Below, piece by piece: positions 33,679 through 40,772 of a DNA stretch of 64,000 nucleotides. The notes beneath the pieces were generated by a model. That model was not told the origin of the DNA. It searched no databases and saw only the letters and a program-made list of their open reading frames with translations. The position numbers and the translations under genes are program-made. The DNA is from Roseibium salinum (GTDB taxonomy: Bacteria; Pseudomonadota; Alphaproteobacteria; Rhizobiales; Stappiaceae), in contig NZ_JAPEVI010000002.1 of NCBI RefSeq assembly GCF_026240905.1, positions 62,001 to 126,000 on the forward strand, given 5' to 3'. Position 1 is the first letter of the stretch; every line of letters begins with the position of its first letter.

Positions 33679-34764
33679 ATGTCCAGTCTCGTTCTCAAAG
33701 ACCTGAAGAAGTCGTTCGGGGCCGTCACGGTGATCCCCGGTGTCGATCTTGAAATTCAGGATGGAGAGTTTGTCGTTTTCGTCGGGCCCTCCGGATGCGG
33801 CAAATCCACGCTTCTGCGCATGATCGCAGGACTTGAAGAGGCAAGCGGAGGCGACATCAGGATTGCCGGAAGGAGCGTCGTGCGCACCGCCGCCGCCGAC
33901 AGGGGCGTGGCCATGGTCTTCCAGTCCTATGCGCTTTATCCTCACATGAGCGTGCGCAAGAACCTGTCCTTCGGCCTGGAAAACATAGGCATGCCCAAGG
34001 CCGAAATCGCGAGCCGCGTGGGCCGGGCGGCCGAGTTGCTGCAAATCGATCAGTTGCTCGAGCGCCAGCCGCGCCAGCTTTCGGGCGGCCAGCGCCAGCG
34101 CGTCGCGATCGGCCGCGCAATTTGCCGCGATCCGGAGATTTTCCTCTTCGACGAGCCGCTTTCCAATCTGGATGCCGAACTGCGTGTCCTCATGCGGGTC
34201 GAGATCACCAAACTACACGAGCGGCTCGGCAACACCATGATCTACGTCACCCACGACCAGATCGAGGCCATGACGATGGCCGACAAGATCGTCGTCCTGC
34301 GCAAGGGCGTGATCGAGCAGGCCGGTCCGCCGCTGGACCTCTACAACCGTCCGCGCAATACCTTCGTTGCGGGCTTCATCGGCTCACCCCGCATGAATTT
34401 CATCAACGGCACCATCGGTCCAGGCAGCGGGGGCGAGACCGTATTCTCAACCGGAGGCGGTCTTTCGCTTCCCCTCGGCGGAAGTTATCCGGTTTCCTTG
34501 GGCGACAAGGTAACCTTGGGAATTCGCCCGGAAGACATTGAAGTTACCCAGACCGAAACCGGCTGGCCGTTGACCCTGTCCGCCGCCGAGCATCACGGGG
34601 CCAACAGTTTCCTTCATGCCTCCCTGGATGGTGACACCCCGCTTCTGGTGCAGCAACAAGGACAAAGCAGCCTCAAGTCGGGAGATCATGTCCGCGTGCA
34701 TCCCAGGTCCGGAAAATGGCATCTGTTCGACGGGGACGGGAACCGCATCGACAGGATCGAATAG
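33679..34764 (+). CDS. Sugar ABC transporter ATP-binding protein (UgpC/MsmK type)
   Basis: A 361-residue ATPase with Walker A G-P-S-G-C-G-K-S-T (about residue 37), Q-loop, signature L-S-G-G-Q-R-Q-R (about residue 134), Walker B I-F-L-F-D-E-P-L-S-N-L-D (about residue 154) and the H-loop in Y-V-T-H-D-Q. The C-terminal 120 residues form a TOBE/regulatory domain as in MalK-type proteins. It completes a full importer operon with a terminator right after the stop codon. Confidence 0.9.
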   Translation: MSSLVLKDLKKSFGAVTVIPGVDLEIQDGEFVVFVGPSGCGKSTLLRMIAGLEEASGGDIRIAGRSVVRTAAADRGVAMVFQSYALYPHMSVRKNLSFGLENIGMPKAEIASRVGRAAELLQIDQLLERQPRQLSGGQRQRVAIGRAICRDPEIFLFDEPLSNLDAELRVLMRVEITKLHERLGNTMIYVTHDQIEAMTMADKIVVLRKGVIEQAGPPLDLYNRPRNTFVAGFIGSPRMNFINGTIGPGSGGETVFSTGGGLSLPLGGSYPVSLGDKVTLGIRPEDIEVTQTETGWPLTLSAAEHHGANSFLHASLDGDTPLLVQQQGQSSLKSGDHVRVHPRSGKWHLFDGDGNRIDRIE

Positions 34765-34770
34765 GATCCA

Positions 34771-34797
34771 CCGCCAAGGCAGCTGGCGGCCGGTTTT
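34771..34797 (+). terminator. Rho-independent terminator of the ABC operon
   Basis: CCGCCA (34771-34776) pairs with TGGCGG (34784-34789), followed by CCGG and TTTT at 34794-34797, eight bases after the ATPase stop codon. Confidence 0.7.
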
Positions 34798-34940
34798 GTC
34801 GGGACAGGGACCGGCACTGTTTCCCGGCGCGAGGCGGCATCGGTGACGCCGCTCAGCACGACGACGCGGCCGTTTGACGCCAGAGCGTTCCATGCAATGA
34901 GACCGTATCCGAGCTTCTGCTCGATCAATTGCGCCCCGGC

Positions 34941-35651
34941 TTACTCCAGCCAGCCTTTGGAGATCGCGAAACGTACCAGCTTGCCGCGATCGTCGATCGC
35001 GAGTTTTCGCATGGCGCGGGCGCGATAGGTGTCCACGGTCTTGTGACTGATGTGGAGGTCCAGGGCGATCTGCTTGTGGCTCATCCCGAGCGCGATGCGT
35101 TTCAGCACCGCCCGCTCCCGCTCACTGAGGCCCTCGTCATCATGATTTTCGCAGGCGCTATCGGCGCGGCCGACTGTCGCCGCGGCATAGCGCCGATCGA
35201 CATAGACGCCACCATGGGCGACGACGTTCAGGGCGCGCAGGATCTGCGTGCTCTCCGCCGACATTGTCAGATAGGCCCGGAAACCGGCCTGGAGACACTG
35301 CCTCGCGCCTTCGAGCGACGGCTTGGCGACATAGGCGACGAGGCGGGTCTGAACATGCCCATTGCCGAAGGCAGCGACCAGTTCAGCGCAATCCGCGTCG
35401 AACTGGTCGGGATCGAGCACTATGATTTCGGCACCGGCGGCGGCGAGCTTGGCGGGTTCGGACGGGGATATCGTGAGCGCCTCGAAGTCGCGCAACGGGT
35501 GAGCGTCGCGCATCATTCCGGCAATCGCACCCGCGAGCACCGGATTGTCGAGAGCAAGGAGAACCATCCTTCTCGAACGATCATTATTAACGTCAGGCAC
35601 AACGCTCCGACCTAACTCGCCACTCCTATGGAAGCTTGCTATCGGGATCAT
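34941..35651 (-). CDS. LuxR/NarL-type regulator with degenerate receiver domain (paralogue 1)
   Basis: A 236-residue protein. A C-terminal LuxR HTH (L-S-E-R-E-R-A-V-L-K-R-I-A-L-G-M-S-H-K-Q-I-A, then H-I-S-H-K-T-V-D-T-Y) follows a receiver-like domain. Where a canonical receiver has an acid pair, only A-L-D-N is seen; the acceptor strand reads I-V-L-D-P-D. Phosphorylation is therefore uncertain. The start is ATG 35651 or ATG 35567. It is clearly paralogous to the next gene upstream on the same strand. The pair lies between a sugar importer and the alginate-type locus and could control the latter. Confidence 0.8.
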   Translation of the reverse strand: MIPIASFHRSGELGRSVVPDVNNDRSRRMVLLALDNPVLAGAIAGMMRDAHPLRDFEALTISPSEPAKLAAAGAEIIVLDPDQFDADCAELVAAFGNGHVQTRLVAYVAKPSLEGARQCLQAGFRAYLTMSAESTQILRALNVVAHGGVYVDRRYAAATVGRADSACENHDDEGLSERERAVLKRIALGMSHKQIALDLHISHKTVDTYRARAMRKLAIDDRGKLVRFAISKGWLE

Positions 35652-35752
35652 CTTTGCGAATTACTGATCTGGATATTGAAGCATTTCGGCCTGCATCAAG
35701 AAAAGTCGGGCCGAAGCGAAGAACATGAAGGGCACAGCCTTACGCGTGCCCG

Positions 35753-36400
35753 TCAAAGCCAGGATCGCTCCAAAGCGAATTCGACGATCGAAGAGCGCTT
35801 TGTCAGGCCGATCTTCTCGGAGGCGCGGGCCTTGTAGGTCTCCACCGTCTTGGTGCTGATGCCGAGTTCGTTGGCGATTTCCTTCAGGCTGAGGCCGCGC
35901 GCGACCTGCTGGAGCACATGGCGTTCCCGCGGGCTGAGAAGATCCGTCGGATCCTGCTGCAGCGGTTCTTCGCCAGTGGCCTGACACAGGTTCTCAAAAC
36001 CTTCGCCGATGAATACGCCGCCCATCGCAACCGTCCGGACTGCCTCGACAATGTCGATCATTGCGCCGGATTGAGAAACGATACCGGCAAATCCTGCCTT
36101 CAGGCACTCACGTGCAAGGCCGCCGGCATAACAGGCGACATAGCCGATAACCTCCGTGTGCGCATTGGATTTGCGCAATTCAGCCATGAAGGCTGCCGGG
36201 CGGAGCCCCACCGTGTCGGGATCGACAATGACAATGTCGGGCTGCTCACGCTCAATGGAGCGCATGACCTGGCGCGGGTGACTGTCGTCGGCTCGACAAA
36301 GCCCTGCGCGCTCGCTTTCGAACAGGCTGATGACCGCGTTGGATATTACCGAGTTGGAACTGACAATCACCACAACGGGAAGTTTAACAAAAGAACTCAT
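35753..36400 (-). CDS. LuxR/NarL-type regulator with degenerate receiver domain (paralogue 2)
   Basis: A 215-residue protein with the same layout as its neighbour: a receiver-like domain in which the acid pocket is replaced by V-S-S-N and the acceptor strand reads I-V-D-P-D-T, then a LuxR HTH (L-S-P-R-E-R-H-V-L-Q-Q-V-A-R-G-L-S-L-K-E-I-A, T-K-T-V-E-T-Y-K-A-R). The loss of both pocket acids predicts phosphorylation-independent control. ATG 36400 has a strong AAGGAGAGG. It probably arose by tandem duplication with the neighbouring gene; the DNA identity is clearly low now, so the duplication is old. Confidence 0.82.
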   Translation of the reverse strand: MSSFVKLPVVVIVSSNSVISNAVISLFESERAGLCRADDSHPRQVMRSIEREQPDIVIVDPDTVGLRPAAFMAELRKSNAHTEVIGYVACYAGGLARECLKAGFAGIVSQSGAMIDIVEAVRTVAMGGVFIGEGFENLCQATGEEPLQQDPTDLLSPRERHVLQQVARGLSLKEIANELGISTKTVETYKARASEKIGLTKRSSIVEFALERSWL

Positions 36401-36683
36401 CCGCCTCTCCTTCGAAAAGTCCCTGCTCCCTTAATGGTAAACGGGGAGGATAGTTCCAATTTCTTTTCACGTTTGGAATGTAGGAGAGGGCAAGGCCTGT
36501 GGGGATTGGCGATATGCCGTGAAGGCGTATGGCCTACAGCGGATCAGCCAGCGTTTTTCATGTCTTACTTAAGGGAAGTTTTCTGGCGACCGCGGGGTCC
36601 GGCGGCTCTGCGGCAGCCATCGTACAGGGCTCCGCTGACGGAACCTCACGAACCGGGTCGCCAGCTCACACGCAGTGGAGAAA

Positions 36684-36710
36684 CCGGGCGGCCGGCTGGC
36701 GGCCGCCCGG
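36684..36710 (-). terminator. Terminator after the RTX protein gene
   Basis: Perfect 10-bp arms CCGGGCGGCC (36684-36693) and GGCCGCCCGG (36701-36710). Read on the - strand, the stem is followed by TTTCTCC. It starts eight bases after the RTX stop codon. Confidence 0.65.
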
Positions 36711-36717
36711 CATCAGG

Positions 36718-39456
36718 TCAGAACGACAGGTCGTCAACCGGCGCTTGTTCAAACTCCGTGCTGCTTTCCAGCGAAAGGCTGTCCGCATCCGCGTCGTCGG
36801 CGAGTGCCACCAGTGAATCTCCCGACATTACGGCTGCATCGAGGAGGTCGTCGTTGTCAAGGAACAGCTGCGGATCGAAGGGTTCGACGCCGGCGAAGAT
36901 CCCGTCGACGGCATCTGTTCCGTGCCAGGACATGTCCGACACGCGCAAGGCCGCATCGTTGAAGACCAGCCACTCGATCTCCTGCAGGAAATCCTTGCCA
37001 TCGCTGCCGATCCGATCGTCGACCTCGATCCCGTCGCCAGAGCTCCCGATGCGGAAGTCGGCCCGATTTCCGGCGTAGTGTGCCTGGTCGATGCCGTCGC
37101 CACCTATCAGGGTGTCGTAGCCCGTGCCGCCGATCAGCACGTCATTGCCCAGACCACCGGTCAGATGGTCGTGGCCACCGGCCCCATCCAGCCAGGCACC
37201 GCTATCATAGCCCTCGACAGTGTCAGCCAGCCGCGTGCCGACAACCGTGCCAAAACGGACGTGGTTGGCGTCGGCATCGGTGACCGATCCGTAATGTGTG
37301 CCTTCGGTGTTCACGAAGAGCGTCGGGCTGATGATGTCCGAGTTTGCATCGCGGATGGAGCTGTCGACCACCACAGTGTTGGAATGATCTCGCCCGCCGT
37401 GGAAGTTGATGTCACGGTCGGTGCTGAGAACATGCACCTCGTTGCCCGCGGCCGAACGCCACGAGGCGAAGACGACCGAGTGGCGCATGTCGAGGTCCGA
37501 CAGGTTGGCGAAGGTGCTGTCGTAGACGTCGCGGATCTGCAAGGCGTAGCCGTTGCCGCCGGACCCCTTGTTGTGTGCACCCGTCATCGTCAGTCCGTCC
37601 GCCGTCATCTCGCGGCTCAGCGCAACGTTGACACCGAGCGACGGCACGTCGTCGGCACGGATGTCATGCAGATACAGTCCCGAAGTGCCCTCGACCTGCA
37701 CGACCGCGTCGCGATTGTACTCGCTCAGCGTATTCTCGAATTCCGAGGGATCGGCCGTGCCCAGTCCATAGTCGACGCTGAACCCGCCCAGCTTGACGTC
37801 CCGGACGAGGTCGATTTCCTGCACCTTGGTCTCAGAGCGGGTAAAATCGAAATGGAGGCCTGACGCCAGATGAATGGTATTGCCGTCGACACTTGCGACT
37901 TCGATGATCGACGTCCGCAGCGGGACATCCGTGTTGCGCCAGCTATAGTCGCCGATCTCGTCGTAGAACTCCTCGGTGCTTTCGCGCGCCAGGTAGATGA
38001 AGTCGCCAGCCTGGAATCCGTGGCCGCCGTCGAGAGTGAGGAGGGTATCCCCCTCCATGGCGTCGGCGTTCAGGAGATAGCTGCCCGAGCGCGATCCGTC
38101 ACCGACAGCAAATGCTTCCTGGCCAAGGCCGTCGACGCGGATGATGGTCTCGCCCGAACCGGCACCCTCGAGCGCAATTCCGTCGCGGTCGAGACGGACC
38201 GTGCTGTCGAAATCATAGGTGCCGGCGGCAAGCCGGATGGTCGTGCCGGCCTCTGCGGTATCGATGATCGACTGCAGCCGCGCGGCTGTCGTGTCCGGTC
38301 CCAGTTCGATCACCGGGCCATCGGCCGGCGCGGGCTCCGGAGTCGGCTCGGGAGCAGGCGTGGGCTCCGGCTCTGGGCTCGGCGTGGGCTCGGGCTCCGG
38401 AGTCGGCTCGGGTTCGGGAGCAGGCGCCGGCTGCAACGTCGAGTCGCCGGACGACGTCAGCGTGATCGGAGCATTCGGATCGCCATCGGCCGTAAACCCG
38501 ACTTTGTAGCTTTCGCCGGGTGCCAGGCCGGCATCGCTGACAGTTACCCGCCAGTGGCCGTCGGCGATCTCTTCATGCGTGCCGTTCCACAGTTTCTTGA
38601 TCTCTCCGTCAAAGGCGATCTCGAAAACGAGGTCCTGCACTTCGACGTCACCATTGTTGGTAACCGTCACATCGCATGTGAAGCCGCTGGACCAGGAGTT
38701 TCGAATGGTCGCGTCCATTGCAAATAGGTCGGCTTCGGGTTGCGATGGATCACTAGTCTCAGGCGCAGGTTCGGGCGCGGGTTCCGGCTCGGGTGCGGGC
38801 TCTGGTTCAGCTGTCGGTTCAGACCCCGGCTGCGAATTGCTCAGGAAAACTTCTGCATCGGGCGCGGCTTCAGCCGTAAAGCCGAGCTCATAACTTTCCC
38901 CCGGTGCCAGGTTGGCGTTTTCGACGCTGACACGCCACAGGCCGGTGGCGACCTGTTCATAGGTGCCCCGCCACAGGTTTTCAATAGTGCCTTCGAACGA
39001 AAGGTAAAATTCTAGATTCTGCAGCGGAGCATCGCCGCCGTTGGTAGCCGTAATGTAGCTGGTAAAGCCATCGGACCAGGTGTTGCCTCTGGTCGTTTCG
39101 AGAACCAGCGTCTCTCCGCCGGAGGGGGAGTCGATGCTGGTTTCCGGATCGGGCTCGAGTGCTTCGGCGCTTCCCACGGGTGAAACCACGGCAGGGTCCG
39201 ACGGGTCGCCCTCAACAATGACGCCGATTTTGTATGTGTCGCCGGGTTGAAGCCCGACATCGGCCGATACCCGATAGCTGCCCTGGCCGTCAGTGGTCCA
39301 GTCGGCGCTCCAAAGTTTGTCGATAAGACCGTCGAGCGCCATGTCGAATTGGATGTTATCGAGGCGGGTGGTGCCATCGTTGCTGACGGTTATCTCCATC
39401 TTGTAACGATCGCCCCACGCTTCCACTACAGAAGACGAGAGAGTGTAAATAGACAA
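36718..39456 (-). CDS. RTX protein with three CBM2-like modules and a right-handed beta-helix
   Basis: A 912-residue protein starting at TTG 39456 (AGGA nine bases upstream); the frame upstream has no ATG giving a sensible N-terminus. Three CBM2-like modules (about residues 8-83, 117-197, 245-324) share the pattern W-x-x-G/D, T-N-x-G and L-x-P-G-x-x-Y. They are separated by Pro-Glu-rich linkers (211-233 and 342-378). Residues about 385-745 form a pectate-lyase/epimerase-like parallel beta-helix (T-I-R-L-A-A-G-T-Y start). RTX nonapeptides (G-G-L-G-N-D-V-L-I-G-G, about 758-792) and a D-D-L-S-F C-terminus mark it for type I secretion. No DPHD/DPHE motif is present, so C5-epimerase activity is not supported. 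A polymer-modifying or matrix protein is most likely. Confidence 0.75.
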   Translation of the reverse strand: MSIYTLSSSVVEAWGDRYKMEITVSNDGTTRLDNIQFDMALDGLIDKLWSADWTTDGQGSYRVSADVGLQPGDTYKIGVIVEGDPSDPAVVSPVGSAEALEPDPETSIDSPSGGETLVLETTRGNTWSDGFTSYITATNGGDAPLQNLEFYLSFEGTIENLWRGTYEQVATGLWRVSVENANLAPGESYELGFTAEAAPDAEVFLSNSQPGSEPTAEPEPAPEPEPAPEPAPETSDPSQPEADLFAMDATIRNSWSSGFTCDVTVTNNGDVEVQDLVFEIAFDGEIKKLWNGTHEEIADGHWRVTVSDAGLAPGESYKVGFTADGDPNAPITLTSSGDSTLQPAPAPEPEPTPEPEPTPSPEPEPTPAPEPTPEPAPADGPVIELGPDTTAARLQSIIDTAEAGTTIRLAAGTYDFDSTVRLDRDGIALEGAGSGETIIRVDGLGQEAFAVGDGSRSGSYLLNADAMEGDTLLTLDGGHGFQAGDFIYLARESTEEFYDEIGDYSWRNTDVPLRTSIIEVASVDGNTIHLASGLHFDFTRSETKVQEIDLVRDVKLGGFSVDYGLGTADPSEFENTLSEYNRDAVVQVEGTSGLYLHDIRADDVPSLGVNVALSREMTADGLTMTGAHNKGSGGNGYALQIRDVYDSTFANLSDLDMRHSVVFASWRSAAGNEVHVLSTDRDINFHGGRDHSNTVVVDSSIRDANSDIISPTLFVNTEGTHYGSVTDADANHVRFGTVVGTRLADTVEGYDSGAWLDGAGGHDHLTGGLGNDVLIGGTGYDTLIGGDGIDQAHYAGNRADFRIGSSGDGIEVDDRIGSDGKDFLQEIEWLVFNDAALRVSDMSWHGTDAVDGIFAGVEPFDPQLFLDNDDLLDAAVMSGDSLVALADDADADSLSLESSTEFEQAPVDDLSF

Positions 39457-39653
39457 GGTTGTTGTCCTGCATAGCTGTTGTCTTCCGGTGGGCAACCGGA
39501 ACCCCCATTTATCCACATGACGATTGTTTCCCGGCCGGCCGGACCCCGAGGGTCGGCGTGGCACTTGGATGGTCCGTGCGACGTCCCACGAGCCGGTCTG
39601 CGGGTAGAAGTTGTCTGAAAAGAGGCAGCAGGGCGGGTTCGAAAGCGACCGGA

Positions 39654-40772
39654 TTACCGATCGCCGCCAGACTCGTCGCCTGTTTCCGACGGTGAAGAAC
39701 GCCCGTCGGCATCCTGCCAGGCGAGCTTGCCGTCTTCCGTGCGCTGCCACAGCGTAGACTGGGAACCGCCCAGCTTCGAGTTTGCTAAGGGGCGGAACTC
39801 GCTGACAAACTTTTCCAGCGCAGGCGCGTCGAAACGGGACAGATAGACCTCCGCCCAAGCAAGTTCGTAGGACTTCAACTCGTCGTCACTCGTGAAGTAG
39901 AGCTGTGGCTCGCCGGCCTTTTCGTTGGCCAATTCCGGCTCGTCAAAGGCTCGTGGGACAAACTTCACGATTCTGTGGATAGCCCCGTCGCAGTTCTCGA
40001 ACACGTTCTCGCCCTCCTCCATGAGCAGCGCTGCGGCTGTCACCAGCGGTGCCGTGGCATGCAACTGGTAGTGCAGTGCGCGGGGGCCCCGACCCATCTC
40101 CAGTGGCAGCGCTCCATCTTCGTCAGCCTGACAGGCAACGAGACGAACCGTGTCGGCTGCCCAGGTGCGAAGCTCCTCGTCGCCCGTGATTTCCGACACT
40201 GCCGCTGCCGCCAACCCGGCCCACGCACGCAAATTGTTGCGGCTGGCTTTTGGAGGCGCATCGGAGGAATCGAACCATTGGGCCGATTCCTCCATCCGCT
40301 CGCTCAGCCAGTCTTCGATCGTTTGCCGCCGGTCCTCGTCCAGGTTGGTCGCCACGGGGGCGGCCTGCAGATAGGCAAGCGCGAAGCCGCCAACGCGGGC
40401 GGGCGATGAAAGTTGTGCGTTCATCGTCTCAAGTTCGCTCATGGCGTTGGCGTCGGCCCATTGGGCGATCGCATCGACCACGCAATTGGCGGCGTCGGCG
40501 TCGTTTTCCTCGACCGCGGTATTGGCACCCTTGGCAAGGTCGACGATCAGGTCATCGATCGGTTCGAGTGCCGCATCGACGGCGGCGTCGGCTTCCTTGT
40601 CGATGTCGGATCGATCCTTGCTGTCATCCGTGTAGCGGCTGCCGTAGGACAGCGAAACAATCGGTTCAGGTACCTCGAAGCAGGCCGCGCTTGTCTCCGC
40701 CGCCGCCCGATCCGGGGTGAGCCCGAAGCCGGCGACGGCCGCGATTGCAAGAATTGTCCGCGCAAATCTCAT
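39654..40772 (-). CDS. algL: AlgL-like alginate lyase (PL5), probable catalytic residues altered
   Basis: A 372-residue periplasmic protein (signal peptide about residues 1-24). It aligns with PL5 lyases through S-x-Y (about residue 38), a W-A/x-A region, N-N-x-x-x-W (about residue 170) and R-A-L-x-Y (about residue 217). In Pseudomonas AlgL these read S-K-Y, N-N-H-S-Y-W and R-A-L-A-Y. Here the catalytic His is Leu, the SKY Lys is Arg and the Tyr of S-Y-W is Ala, while the R-A-L-x-Y tyrosine is kept. It may be a non-catalytic or re-tuned relative. ATG 40772 shares bases with the stop of the upstream gene (ATGA). The C-terminal tail is acidic and serine-rich. Confidence 0.7.
   Translation of the reverse strand: MRFARTILAIAAVAGFGLTPDRAAAETSAACFEVPEPIVSLSYGSRYTDDSKDRSDIDKEADAAVDAALEPIDDLIVDLAKGANTAVEENDADAANCVVDAIAQWADANAMSELETMNAQLSSPARVGGFALAYLQAAPVATNLDEDRRQTIEDWLSERMEESAQWFDSSDAPPKASRNNLRAWAGLAAAAVSEITGDEELRTWAADTVRLVACQADEDGALPLEMGRGPRALHYQLHATAPLVTAAALLMEEGENVFENCDGAIHRIVKFVPRAFDEPELANEKAGEPQLYFTSDDELKSYELAWAEVYLSRFDAPALEKFVSEFRPLANSKLGGSQSTLWQRTEDGKLAWQDADGRSSPSETGDESGGDR

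Noticed and set aside
36718..39456. Annotation of the RTX protein as an AlgE-type mannuronan C5-epimerase.
   Set aside because: The modular layout is reminiscent, but the DPHD/DPHE catalytic motif is not present.
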